Source of the DNA: Pseudomonadota bacterium | GTDB taxonomy: Bacteria > Pseudomonadota > Gammaproteobacteria > Steroidobacterales > Steroidobacteraceae | DNA: 64,000 bases | Direction of reading: 5' to 3' | NCBI GenBank assembly: GCA_023391815.1 | Contig: JAEWAF010000038.1 | Location: forward strand, 57,769-121,768 | Shown: positions 34,074 to 42,464 of the stretch, piece by piece | How positions within the stretch are numbered: the stretch's first letter is position 1 | Layout: the number at the start of each line of letters is the position of its first letter | Position numbers and translations under genes: made by a program | Notes under the pieces: model-generated | Seen by the model: only the letters and a program-made list of their open reading frames with translations | What the model was told of the DNA's origin: nothing | The model's database searches: none

Positions 34074-34519
34074 ACCGAACTCCACAACCGCGCGCCGGCG
34101 CGATCGCATTGGTGGCACTCGTTTCTCTGCTCGCTGGCTCGCTCTCGTATGAAGCGGCGATCGCTGCGACCCAGGGACAAGACGCGGTGGCTTATTTGCA
34201 GAACCAGTTCGGCATCAACGAACGCCAGGCGCAGGGCGCGTTGGGCGCGTTGCTGGTCTACGCACGGGAACAGTTGCCCAAGCCACAGTTCGACGAACTG
34301 GCGAGCCGCATGCCCAACGCGGATCTGCTTATGCAGGCAGTGCAGGCGCAGGGCGTGGTGACCCGCCCGATGAGCGATATCGACGATTACCGGAAGTCCC
34401 TGGGCAACCTGCGGATCAGCCAGCAACAGGCAGCGCAGATCGCACCCGCCGTGGTGCAATTTCTGGGCAACGCCGGCTTCAATGAGGAACAGGCCATCCT
34501 GCAGGGAATATTGAGATGA
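34070..34519 (+). CDS. DUF2780 family secreted protein
   Basis: A 149-residue protein with a signal peptide (AIALVALVSLLAGSLSYEAAIAA). The helical domain matches the DUF2780 (VcgC/VcgE) pattern: YLQNQFGINERQAQGALGAL near the start and NAGFNEEQAILQ at the end. Function is unknown. The start overlaps the DUF2950 stop by four bases. Confidence 0.75.
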   Translation: MNRTPQPRAGAIALVALVSLLAGSLSYEAAIAATQGQDAVAYLQNQFGINERQAQGALGALLVYAREQLPKPQFDELASRMPNADLLMQAVQAQGVVTRPMSDIDDYRKSLGNLRISQQQAAQIAPAVVQFLGNAGFNEEQAILQGILR

Positions 34520-34621
34520 CCGCCAGCGGTGTCCCGAGCGGTGTCAGCATCCGAGAGTCACCTGGCATTCGAACCAGGGCGTCGGCGCTCCGCGCCGCGC
34601 GCCCCGTTGCGATTGTGACAC

Positions 34622-35209
34622 TCAGCCGCCCTTCAGCTTCTGCACGATTTCCAGCGACTTGTTGACGTTCTCGACGGGGTTGAGGCCGCCGACCGTGGCC
34701 GCGATCTTGCCATCGGGGGTCACGATGAACGTGGTGCGCTCGGCGAAGCCATGATCGATGTCCTGACCGCGCGTGTCCTTCTTGCCGGTACCGGCTTCAC
34801 GCACCTGTAACTCGTAAGACTGCGCGATCTTCCCGTCCGCATCCGAGGCGGTGGGGAATTTTCCGGCGCAATACTCCGGATCCTTCGAGAAGTCGTTGAG
34901 CCGCTCGATGCTGTCGAGGGAGACACCGATGATGCTGGCGCCGGCGGCGGCGAACTTATCTTTGTTGACCGCGAACGTCCGCGCCTGAACGTTGCAGCCG
35001 CCGGTATAGGCCGACGGATAGAAATACACGACCACCGGGCCCTTCTTCAGCGCATCCTTGAGCGAGTATGTAAACGGCTTGCCGGCGAGCGATGCCTGCG
35101 CCGTGAACTCGGGCGCCGGCGCCCCTTCCTTCAACGCGGCCAGCGCCGGCAGCGCCGTGCCCAGTGCCAACAAACCGGTCAAGAGCAAACCCCGCGAACG
35201 CTTGTTCAT
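34622..35209 (-). CDS. Secreted peroxiredoxin (AhpC/TSA-redoxin, BCP-like)
   Basis: A 195-residue thioredoxin-fold peroxidase with a signal peptide (LLLTGLLALGTALPALA), so it acts in the periplasm. The peroxidatic site is YPSAYTGGCNVQARTF; a second Cys in DPEYCAGKF could resolve it. It reduces hydrogen peroxide and alkyl peroxides. The ATG at 35209 was chosen because it begins the signal peptide. It is convergent with the DUF2780 gene. Confidence 0.87.
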   Translation of the reverse strand: MNKRSRGLLLTGLLALGTALPALAALKEGAPAPEFTAQASLAGKPFTYSLKDALKKGPVVVYFYPSAYTGGCNVQARTFAVNKDKFAAAGASIIGVSLDSIERLNDFSKDPEYCAGKFPTASDADGKIAQSYELQVREAGTGKKDTRGQDIDHGFAERTTFIVTPDGKIAATVGGLNPVENVNKSLEIVQKLKGG

Positions 35210-35412
35210 GTCGACTCCAGCAGACATTGGACGGAAGAGCCGCATCCTATCTCCTCCGCCGAGTACGCGTCATCCGACACGGCGCGTGCCGCTGGATATC
35301 TTCTAAAACCCGCCTCGCCCGCGCATGAGTTTGAGAGCGAACGATGGGATCCGAGGCTCGGAACTCAGCCGGCGCTGCCTCATTAGACGTTACTCGTCGA
35401 AGGAGATGTGCC

Positions 35413-36015
35413 ATGCCCCAGATCAGTCAAGCGAAGGTCCTCATTCTTGCCACAAACGGCTTCGAGCAGGATGAGTTGCTGGTACCGCAGCGTAAGTTGA
35501 AAGAAGCCGGCGCGCAGGTCGACGTGGTCTCGCCCGAGAAAGGCAAGATCCGCGGCTGGAAGCTCAAGGACTGGGGCGAGAGCGTCGCCGTCGACAAGTC
35601 GCTCGAGGACGCGAACGCCGACGACTACGATGCCATCGTGCTACCGGGCGGTCAGATCAATCCGGACCTGCTGCGGGTGAATCAGCAGGCGCTGCAATTG
35701 ATCCGCTCGTTCCTGGATGCGGGCAAGATCGTAGCGGCCGTCTGTCATGCGCCGTGGCTGCTGGTGGAACTGGATGCCGTGCGCGGCCGGCAAGTAACGT
35801 CGTATCACTCGATCAAGACCGACGTGATCAATGCCGGCGGCAAGTGGGTGGATCGCGAGGTGGTGACCGATCAAGGCATCATTACCAGTCGCAATCCGGG
35901 CGACCTGGAAGCGTTCTCGGCCAAGATCATCGAGGAGATCGAGGAAGGCAGCCATGCCGGCCGGCGGCAGACCTCGCAGACGGCGAAGAACCAGCCTCGC
36001 CCCGGGGTGCACTGA
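35413..36015 (+). CDS. DJ-1/PfpI family protein (type 1 glutamine amidotransferase fold)
   Basis: A 200-residue protein with the PfpI core: TNGFEQDELLVPQRKL, the oxyanion Glu motif, PGGQINPDLLR and the nucleophile elbow AAVCHAPWLL, then SRNPGDLEAFSAKI. Family members act as general-stress proteases, glyoxalases or deglycases. Which one applies here is unknown. AAGGAG precedes the ATG. A basic tail follows the core. Confidence 0.9.
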   Translation: MPQISQAKVLILATNGFEQDELLVPQRKLKEAGAQVDVVSPEKGKIRGWKLKDWGESVAVDKSLEDANADDYDAIVLPGGQINPDLLRVNQQALQLIRSFLDAGKIVAAVCHAPWLLVELDAVRGRQVTSYHSIKTDVINAGGKWVDREVVTDQGIITSRNPGDLEAFSAKIIEEIEEGSHAGRRQTSQTAKNQPRPGVH

Positions 36016-36018
36016 GCC

Positions 36019-36062
36019 AAAAAATCGATGTCGCCGGGGCAACCCTTTGTCCCGACGACATC
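36019..36062 (-). terminator. Intrinsic terminator on the minus strand
   Basis: GATGTCG(T/C)CGGG arms (36027-36039 and 36050-36062, one mismatch) form a stem. Read leftward it is followed by a run of six T (A-run at 36019-36024). It would stop leftward transcripts from the small frame at 36103-36186, or readthrough towards the DJ-1 gene. Confidence 0.6.
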
Positions 36063-36102
36063 ATCCCCACGGCTCGCCCTTGAAACACAGTGCAACCGAT
36101 CG

Positions 36103-36186
36103 TCAGCCCGGCGTTCCCGCCAGCGCAAACAGCATCGCGCTCACCACCTGGCTCCAGATCAATCCGAGGATGATCGACCCGGTCAT
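36103..36186 (-). CDS. Possible 27-residue membrane microprotein
   Basis: A leftward ATG frame encodes 27 residues, MTGSIILGLIWSQVVSAMLF then ALAGTPG, hydrophobic enough for one membrane helix. A stem-loop with a T-run lies 41 bases downstream on the same strand, as expected for a short independent transcript. The ribosome site is weak. Without conservation data this is only a candidate. Confidence 0.35.
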   Translation of the reverse strand: MTGSIILGLIWSQVVSAMLFALAGTPG

Positions 36187-36297
36187 GCGCGCTTGATTCT
36201 CATCGTCCACTCGCGGACCTCATCGGGTTCGCCGGCAGCCTTGCCCTCTGGCTGTGACACGGATCTGCGGCCCAAACAGTTCCCAAATGGCGAGGAT

Positions 36298-36323
36298 GGA
36301 ACCATTCGACAGCCTGCTTCGTG
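36298..36323 (+). promoter_or_regulatory. ECF-type promoter of the sigma-factor operon
   Basis: GGAAC (36298-36302), a 17-base spacer and CGTG (36320-36323) fit the ECF -35/-10 pattern. The same arrangement, GGAAC-N17-CGTT, precedes the seven-gene operon at 39356-39381. Transcription would begin near 36331, leaving almost no leader. Confidence 0.6.
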
Positions 36324-36332
36324 TCAGGCTTA

Positions 36333-36926
36333 ATGGAGATCATGGTCCTGCCGAAGCGCGCCCGTCCGTCGCATGCCAACGCGGCAGCCGAGTTCGACCA
36401 TCTGCTCCGGGACCATGTCCCCGCCCTGTATCGCTCCGCCTATCGCTGGACCGGCACCGTGGATCGCGCCGAAGACCTGGTGCAAGAGCTGCTGATCCGG
36501 CTCTATCCCAAGCTCGATGAGTTACGTGGCCTGGATCGCATCCGCCCCTGGGCGCTGCGAGTCATGTATCGGATCTTCGTGGATCAGGTGCGCCGGGAGC
36601 GCAGCTCGCCGGTGCAGTTCGGCTCGGAGCCTCCCGAGGATGGCGATGAAGAGGAAGCCCAGGATCTGATCGACCCGTCGGCCGGGCCGGCCGAGCTGCT
36701 CGAACGGGAGCTGACTCAGGAGCGGGTGCTCGCCGCCTGGGACAGATTAGGTGAAGAGCACCGCGTGGTATTGTCGATGCATGACATCGAGGATTACAGC
36801 CTCCCGGAGCTGGCGCAGATCATGGAAGTGCCGTTGGGCACCTTGAAGTCCCGGCTGCATCGGGCCCGGGCGAAGCTGAAGGGACTGCTGGCGACGGAAC
36901 GATTGGCGCCGTTAGATCGTGTATAA
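36333..36926 (+). CDS. ECF-family RNA polymerase sigma factor
   Basis: A 197-residue sigma factor. Region 2 is LYRSAYRWTGTVDRAEDLVQ ... RPWALRVMYRIFVDQVRR, and region 4 is LGEEHRVVLSMHDIEDYSLPE with the helix-turn-helix VPLGTLKSRLHRARAKLK. The start may be 36333 or the ATG at 36342. It is followed at once by a one-helix membrane protein of anti-sigma type. An ECF-like promoter just upstream suggests self-activation, and the matching promoter at 39356 suggests that the downstream locus is its target. Confidence 0.92.
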   Translation: MEIMVLPKRARPSHANAAAEFDHLLRDHVPALYRSAYRWTGTVDRAEDLVQELLIRLYPKLDELRGLDRIRPWALRVMYRIFVDQVRRERSSPVQFGSEPPEDGDEEEAQDLIDPSAGPAELLERELTQERVLAAWDRLGEEHRVVLSMHDIEDYSLPELAQIMEVPLGTLKSRLHRARAKLKGLLATERLAPLDRV

Positions 36927-36928
36927 AC

Positions 36929-37495
36929 GTGTATGAACTGCACGCTTCTCCCATCGTGAACCAGGACGCCGACATTCTGCGCCGGGCGCTTCAGCGTCTC
37001 CCCGCGCCGGAGCCGCGCCCGGAATTCATCGAGCGCGCCTTCGCCGCTGCTACCCGCCAGGCGATACAGCCGCGGCGTAGCCGGTTGTTTCATCTGATCA
37101 GCCGCTGGGAAACATGGATCGGCGTCGGCGTTGGCGCCGCGGTTGCCATCGTGTTGATGCTGGTGGTGAGGCCCATCACGACTCGCGAACCCGGCCTCAC
37201 GCTGGCATTGAATGAAATGCGGGACATCGATGTGCTGATCGATTCGGAACGCGCGCTGGACGGGGCCACCATCCGCATCGTCGCCAGCGGCAGTGTGGTG
37301 CTCGACGGCTTCGAGAACGAGCACCAGATCGACTGGCAAACTCATCTGGCACAAGGCAGCAACATGCTGTCGCTCCCGGTCGTAGCCCGATCGCCCGGTG
37401 CCGGCCAGCTGGTCGCGGTCATCGAGCATGGCGGACGGACGCGCCGGGTCACGGTCAATCTCACGGTTCGCGACCGGCAGGCCTCGAGGACATGA
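36929..37495 (+). CDS. Putative membrane anti-sigma factor
   Basis: A 188-residue protein. About 65 N-terminal cytoplasmic residues precede one membrane helix (GVGVGAAVAIVLMLVV) and a periplasmic beta-rich domain of about 100 residues (IRIVASGSVVLDGFENEHQI, RTRRVTVNL). No known zinc anti-sigma motif (HxxxCxxC) is visible, so the call rests on position and topology. The GTG start is three bases after the sigma-factor stop, and its own stop overlaps the next start (ATGA). Confidence 0.7.
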   Translation: MYELHASPIVNQDADILRRALQRLPAPEPRPEFIERAFAAATRQAIQPRRSRLFHLISRWETWIGVGVGAAVAIVLMLVVRPITTREPGLTLALNEMRDIDVLIDSERALDGATIRIVASGSVVLDGFENEHQIDWQTHLAQGSNMLSLPVVARSPGAGQLVAVIEHGGRTRRVTVNLTVRDRQASRT

Positions 37496-37995
37496 TGCCG
37501 ATCACACATCGGCGCTTGCCACACTCGCGACGGACGACGATCATTCAGCCACGAGTGAAGCACGTAACGATCCTGGCCCTGTGCTTGCTGGCGCACGGCG
37601 CTCTGGCGCAACAGCAATCCGATTCCAAGCCTGAGTCCAAGCGGGGGCAGGACGATCTCGACGTGACCATGCAGATCATCGTGGACCCTGATGCCAAGCT
37701 GCCTGACGAAGTCGTTCGCCAAATTCCGCTGCCTGAGCGCAAGTCCGCCGAGTCCGCCGCGAGGAATGCCGATAAGAAAGCCGAAAAGGACGCTTCCAAA
37801 GCCGCCGCGGCCGACAGCAAACAGGCAGCTCGCGAAGCTAAGGAGCAGGCTAAAGAGGCCAGCCAGTCCGGCAAGAAGGAAGCAGCCGAGCAACGCGAGG
37901 CGGCTCGACGCGCCCGTGCGGAAGAGCGCGAACGCCAACGCGAGCGCAACCACCCGCCCGGCAACCCGAACCCTCCAGGTCGCCCGCCGCACTGA
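37492..37995 (+). CDS. Secreted charged Ala/Lys/Glu/Arg-rich protein
   Basis: A 167-residue protein with a hydrophobic signal segment (VTILALCLLAHGALAQQ), a short acidic stretch (DDLDVTMQIIVDPDAKLPDE) and then about 80 residues of Ala/Lys/Glu/Arg likely to form one long helix or coiled coil, ending Pro-rich (HPPGNPNPPGRPPH). No family recognised. It is coupled by ATGA overlap to the anti-sigma gene and overlaps the next gene, so it belongs to the ECF operon. The start may be the GTG near 37555. Confidence 0.7.
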   Translation: MMPITHRRLPHSRRTTIIQPRVKHVTILALCLLAHGALAQQQSDSKPESKRGQDDLDVTMQIIVDPDAKLPDEVVRQIPLPERKSAESAARNADKKAEKDASKAAAADSKQAAREAKEQAKEASQSGKKEAAEQREAARRARAEERERQRERNHPPGNPNPPGRPPH

Positions 37996-39238
37996 CTCGT
38001 CGCGCGCCGCGCTGGCGGTTCTCGCGCTCCTGTTTGTTTGCTCCGCTCCCACCTCCGCCGCCACCGACGAAGCCGGCCGGCAATTCAAAGCGGGCAATAG
38101 CGCGTTTCAGGCCGGCGACTATATAAAAGCGTTGAGCGCCTTCGAAGCTGCGCTGGCGCAAGGCATGTCCGGCCCGGCGTTGCACTTCAACATCGGCGTC
38201 GCCGCCTATCGCGCCGGCAATTACGCCCGGGCGGAAGCAGCATTCAAAGAAGTCGCGAACACGCCGGCGATGGCTGGCCTCGCCTATTACAACCTCGGCC
38301 TGGTCGAGCTCAGGCGCAACAACCCGGACGCCGCCTCTCGCTGGTTCGCGCGCGTCGAGACGGTGACCGAGGATCCCAAGCTGCGGCAGCTCGCGTCCGC
38401 GCAACTCGGCGAGTTCGACTCGCCGACACCGCAACACACTTGGTTTGGTTACGCCAGTTTCGGCGTCGGTCACGATGACAATGTCGCGCTGGTCGCCAAC
38501 TCCGACGTGCTCGGCATCAGCGACAGCGCCGATAACTTCGCCGAAGCGCAATTCGCGCTCAGTCTGCCCATCGGCGACTCGTGGCGCATCGATGGCAGTG
38601 CATCGATGGTCGATTATCAGGATCTCGACAGCTTCGATCAGCTCGGTGTGCAAATGGGCGGCCGCTATCGCTGGATGCTCGGCGACTGGATCAATGACGC
38701 CGGTGCGCAGATCGGCCACACCATGCTCGACGGCTCCAGCTTCGAGAGCCGACGCGCTGTGTTCATCCAGACCGGTCGCGAGTTGCGCGCCGATCTGACA
38801 TTGCGCGGTCGCTATCGGTTCAACGACATCGATGGGCACAACGAATTTCGCGGTCTGACCGGTCGACGCCACGAGCTCGGCGCCACTCTCGATTGGATCA
38901 AGGCCGACTGGGATTTCCGTTTCGGTTATCAGATCGAGATCGGTGACTACGACGACCACACACTGTCGGCCACTCGTCACGAGCTGCGTTTCGTGGCAGA
39001 GAGCGAATTCGCTACAGACTGGATCGCATTGATCGAAGCCTCGCGCCGCCGTAGCGATTACGACGACCACACCAACGGGAACGAACAGCGCACCGACCTG
39101 GGACTGGCGTTAACCAGGACACTGACCCCCCGATGGCAAATGTTCGTACGCTACGGCTACACGAATAACGACGCCGATGCCTCCGAATTCAACTACAGCG
39201 GCAATCGGATTTCCGCCGGCGTGGAAGCCACTCTTTAG
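37916..39238 (+). CDS. TPR plus outer-membrane beta-barrel protein
   Basis: About 440 residues with a signal helix (ALAVLALLFVCSAPTSA), two to three TPRs (FKAGNSAFQAGDYIKALSAFEAAL, HFNIGVAAYRAGNYARAEAAF, YYNLGLVELRRNNPDAA) and a barrel of about 270 residues with alternating strands (FGYASFGVGHDDNVALV, DLTLRGRYRFND, WQMFVRYGYTNND) ending in L. The layout recalls small versions of PgaA/BcsC or Slam-type proteins, which export polysaccharide or lipoproteins. No ATG fits. A GTG at 37916, overlapping the previous gene, is the best candidate start but uncertain. Confidence 0.82.
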   Translation: MRKSANANASATTRPATRTLQVARRTDSSRAALAVLALLFVCSAPTSAATDEAGRQFKAGNSAFQAGDYIKALSAFEAALAQGMSGPALHFNIGVAAYRAGNYARAEAAFKEVANTPAMAGLAYYNLGLVELRRNNPDAASRWFARVETVTEDPKLRQLASAQLGEFDSPTPQHTWFGYASFGVGHDDNVALVANSDVLGISDSADNFAEAQFALSLPIGDSWRIDGSASMVDYQDLDSFDQLGVQMGGRYRWMLGDWINDAGAQIGHTMLDGSSFESRRAVFIQTGRELRADLTLRGRYRFNDIDGHNEFRGLTGRRHELGATLDWIKADWDFRFGYQIEIGDYDDHTLSATRHELRFVAESEFATDWIALIEASRRRSDYDDHTNGNEQRTDLGLALTRTLTPRWQMFVRYGYTNNDADASEFNYSGNRISAGVEATL

Positions 39239-39355
39239 CCGATCTTGCGTGTTCGCGTCACAGGTCACGACGCGAAATCGATTCCTGTCGACACACCGTG
39301 ACGCGACACCTCGTCCGCGTTCATCGCGCGCTCCGATCGAAATAGCACCTACGCC

Positions 39356-39381
39356 GGAACGCGCAGGCCGGCTGGTGCGTT
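39356..39381 (+). promoter_or_regulatory. ECF-type promoter of the seven-gene glycan-like locus
   Basis: GGAAC (39356-39360), exactly 17 bases, then CGTT (39378-39381). This matches classical ECF promoters and repeats the arrangement found before the nearby ECF sigma gene. The predicted start is near 39388, about 35 bases before the TTG of the radical SAM gene. Confidence 0.65.
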
Positions 39382-39423
39382 CAGGACCCGTACAATTTAC
39401 AAGTCAGAAGTTCGGGTGCGAAC

Positions 39424-41025
39424 TTGCCCAAATTTCTATTAGTGGGTCCTTACGACCCGCACTGTGGGGAATATACCTTCCTGGCGCCACCCTTGGGTGT
39501 CTGGCGTCTGGCAGGAGTTCTTGCCGAGCACGGTGTCGAAGTCAAAGTCTTCGATCCAAACTGTTGCGTCGGCCCGCCGGAACGCGCGCTGGAAAAAGAA
39601 ATATTGCGCGAGACGTGGGACGTGATCGGTCTGTCCACGACCGGCATGACATTGAAGTTCGATCTCGAGCTGGCGCATCTCGCCCGCCGCCTCGCACCCA
39701 AAGCGCTGATGCTCGCGGGCGGCATGGAAGCGACCTTTCGCCCCGAGCTGATGTTCGAGCTCGGCCCTTTCGATCGCGTGATTCTCGGCGAGGGCGAACG
39801 TCCACTCGTTGAGCTGGCAACACGCATCCGCTGCGGTCAATCGCTCGGTGGCATCGTGGGCACGGTGGAGCGTCGCGCCGACGGCAGTCTGCTTCGCATC
39901 CCACAAGCGGCAATGACCCACGACCAGCTACGCGCCTCGATTTTCTCGACGCCGTACGAACACATGCCGTACGAGGCTTATTGGGATCGCCTCGAAGCCG
40001 CGTATCGAGTTGGAAGCCTGCCGACGAAGGCGGCGCGCGAAGCCGCCTTGGCCGAGATTCGCTCGGTACGCCTGATCACGCTGAATTACTGCCCGATGGG
40101 CTGCACATTCTGCTCCTCGACCAACTTCCTGCACGAGGCGCAAGGCAGTGTCGCACCGATCGCGCGACTCACTGCCGACGAGTGTCTCGCGATGATCAAA
40201 CGAATCGTCGCGACGCATCCGCGCGTGCGCACCATCATCTTCCAGGACGACATCTTCGTATTCACCAAGGACCGACGCGTCCTGCCGCTCTGCGAGGGCA
40301 TCGTCGCCGCCAAGGCAGCGGGCGAGCTGCCGCAAGAGCTGCAATTCATCAGCACCAACCGCATCGACGCGATGACGGAGGAGCGACTCAGCGCGATGCG
40401 CCGCGCCGGCTTCCGCGTGCTCGGCTTCGGCATCGAGAACTTCTCGCCGAATGTGCTGAATGAATTCAACAAGGGTCAGATTCATCGACACATCGAGCCG
40501 ATGTTGAGCGCGACGCTGGAGCGCGGCATCACGCCCTTTCTCGATCTGATTCTCAGCTCGCCGCGCGCGTCGCTCGAAGATGTCGCGGAAACATTGCGCG
40601 AAGCCTACCGATGGTTGCGACAAGGATGTGAGATTGGCATGTACCCGTACGTCATCCCGTTCTCGGGCGCCGCGTTCGCGCGCGATCCCGAGTTGCTCCC
40701 GCACACACAGTTTGCCCACCGGCACGTCGAGGGCACCACTATCGAGTGGGATCAGGCGGCCAAAATCCTGCCCATCGATCCGGCGGTTCGGGACGTGATT
40801 CTGGAGATCGAGCGCCGCTTCGAAGCGAAGCTGACCGAGCTGCAATCCCGCGCGACGCACCTGCCTTCGCGCGTTCGCTCGTTGATCTGGATTCTGGTCG
40901 GCGTTCCAGTGCTGGCCGAGCATGGCATCGTCGTCGCTCCCGAGCAGGAGGTGCGTGCCGAGCTCGAATCCCGCTTGCCTCAGGCCCGGAGGGCGACGGC
41001 AGTGCGCGCCGTCGCGATGGCGTGA
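39424..41025 (+). CDS. B12-binding-domain radical SAM protein
   Basis: A 533-residue enzyme. Residues 1-140 form a cobalamin-binding-like domain (PPLGVWRLAGVLAEHGVEV, VIGLSTTG, LGEGERPLVEL), though the DxHxxG motif is absent as in many BchE-type proteins. The radical SAM cluster is C223-x3-C227-x2-C230 (YCPMGCTFCSS), with FQDDIFVF and GFGIENFSPNVL further on. A C-terminal segment of about 100 residues is unassigned. The start is TTG, required by the clean MPKFLLVGPYDP N-terminus. First gene of the locus; it may methylate or rearrange a lipid or sugar substrate. Confidence 0.9.
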   Translation: MPKFLLVGPYDPHCGEYTFLAPPLGVWRLAGVLAEHGVEVKVFDPNCCVGPPERALEKEILRETWDVIGLSTTGMTLKFDLELAHLARRLAPKALMLAGGMEATFRPELMFELGPFDRVILGEGERPLVELATRIRCGQSLGGIVGTVERRADGSLLRIPQAAMTHDQLRASIFSTPYEHMPYEAYWDRLEAAYRVGSLPTKAAREAALAEIRSVRLITLNYCPMGCTFCSSTNFLHEAQGSVAPIARLTADECLAMIKRIVATHPRVRTIIFQDDIFVFTKDRRVLPLCEGIVAAKAAGELPQELQFISTNRIDAMTEERLSAMRRAGFRVLGFGIENFSPNVLNEFNKGQIHRHIEPMLSATLERGITPFLDLILSSPRASLEDVAETLREAYRWLRQGCEIGMYPYVIPFSGAAFARDPELLPHTQFAHRHVEGTTIEWDQAAKILPIDPAVRDVILEIERRFEAKLTELQSRATHLPSRVRSLIWILVGVPVLAEHGIVVAPEQEVRAELESRLPQARRATAVRAVAMA

Positions 41026-42464
41026 AGTTCAATACGCCCTGGAGCCTGCTCGCCCCGCTCGGGGTGTGCGCGCTGCTCGCGGGTTGGATTGCTCTATCAG
41101 CCGCGAATCTACAGACCGCGAGCTTCTCGCTGCTGGTCTACGGCCTCGCCAATCTGATCGTCTACACAGACGCGCTGGACTTCATCCTGCGCTTGCATGT
41201 GCGCCGTCGTCACATCGCCACGGCACCGACCGAAGAGAATCGTCACCTCTCGATCGATCTTTCCGCGGCCTTCCCGGCCGGGTCGCGACAACTCGTGCCG
41301 ACGCGGCCGTACGCCATCATCGCGTCCATTCACAACCTGGAGCCATTGCTCGATGAGTTCATGGATGCGTTCGCGCCCTATCGCGACAAGGTCTGGCTGA
41401 TCAGCGATGCATCGACGGACGCAACCGTCCTTCGTCTGCGCCACGCGGGCTGGCGGTGCTTCGATGAAGGCGTGAATCGTCGCAAGCCGGGCGCCGTCAA
41501 GCGCCTGCTGGAAAAGCTGCCGCCGCACATCGAAACCGTCATGGTCGTCGATCCGGACATCCGCATTCGTGACAAGAACGGCGGCAGCCGCATCGATTTC
41601 GAGCGTTTCATTCGCGACTTCCAACAGTCCGGCGCCGCAGCGGTGTGTCCGCGCGTGATGATCGAGCCCGATGGCTTCCTGGCCCGCTTCCAGGCCTTCG
41701 AATATGCGTTGGCATTTCGGATCGGGCGCGAGAGCCTGGCGGATTACAGCATCACCTCCGGCGTGTCCTGCTATCGACGTGATGCCTTGGAGCGCGCGCT
41801 CTCCGAGCACTCCCAATCGGTCTACGCCGAAGATCTGCAGAACGCGCTGATCCTCCTCAGCCACGGCGAGCGCATCTATTACGACGGGCGGCTGGTGGTC
41901 AGCACCGAAGGTCCGGGCAACGTGCGACGCTGGTTCTCACAGCGCGTCGGTTGGTACTACGGTCTGCTGAAGGTATATATCGAGCGCTTCAGCGAAATCT
42001 GGCGCATCGCCCGACGCACGCCGTTCGCCCTCTATCACTTCATCATCTATCTGGGCGGGCTGTCGCTGATCGTGCATCCGCTGAAGATCGTCAGCGCGCT
42101 GCTGCTGGTGCTGAGCTTCATCAGCGGCTTCGACAATCTGTTCCTGGCGAATATCTTCCCGCGCAACGCGCTGATCAATCCGAGCTATTTCATGGCGGCG
42201 ATCGGCAGCTACCTGGCACTCGGCGTGTTCGCGCTGTTCACGGTGGTGCCGAAACAGGAGCGCGCCTACATCGCGCCGATCGTGCCGCTGTATCTGTTCT
42301 ACGCCATTACTCACATTGCGCCGATGACCGTCGGCTACATCAACTGGGTGGCCGTGAAGTTCTGGGGTCGCCGCGTCTATCGCGATCACTACGAACCGCT
42401 GCCGAGCGCCAGCACGACACTGCCGCTGGAGGAGAAAACCAGTCTCATGCGGAGAGCCTCATGA
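41022..42464 (+). CDS. Membrane family-2 glycosyltransferase
   Basis: A 480-residue GT2 enzyme. Two N-terminal helices are followed by a cytoplasmic catalytic domain with Asp in ISDASTDAT, the DxD at D177-x-D179 (VDPDIR), E270-D271 (YAEDLQ) and Q307-RVGW. At least four C-terminal helices follow. The QRxxW-like motif and membrane layout resemble processive synthases (cellulose, hyaluronan, alginate), with Gly replacing the usual Arg. The GTG start overlaps the radical SAM stop (GTGA). Its sugar donor is unknown. Confidence 0.9.
   Translation: MKFNTPWSLLAPLGVCALLAGWIALSAANLQTASFSLLVYGLANLIVYTDALDFILRLHVRRRHIATAPTEENRHLSIDLSAAFPAGSRQLVPTRPYAIIASIHNLEPLLDEFMDAFAPYRDKVWLISDASTDATVLRLRHAGWRCFDEGVNRRKPGAVKRLLEKLPPHIETVMVVDPDIRIRDKNGGSRIDFERFIRDFQQSGAAAVCPRVMIEPDGFLARFQAFEYALAFRIGRESLADYSITSGVSCYRRDALERALSEHSQSVYAEDLQNALILLSHGERIYYDGRLVVSTEGPGNVRRWFSQRVGWYYGLLKVYIERFSEIWRIARRTPFALYHFIIYLGGLSLIVHPLKIVSALLLVLSFISGFDNLFLANIFPRNALINPSYFMAAIGSYLALGVFALFTVVPKQERAYIAPIVPLYLFYAITHIAPMTVGYINWVAVKFWGRRVYRDHYEPLPSASTTLPLEEKTSLMRRAS

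Noticed and set aside
34565..34600. tRNA-like T-arm (ATTCGAACCAGG) after the DUF2780 gene
   Set aside because: The loop has eight bases, and no acceptor, D or anticodon stem can be built around it on either strand. It is a simple five-base hairpin.
39390..39395. TACAAT as a sigma-70 -10 box before the radical SAM gene
   Set aside because: No -35 element lies at 16-18 bases, whereas an exact GGAAC-N17-CGTT ECF pattern fits the same start site better.
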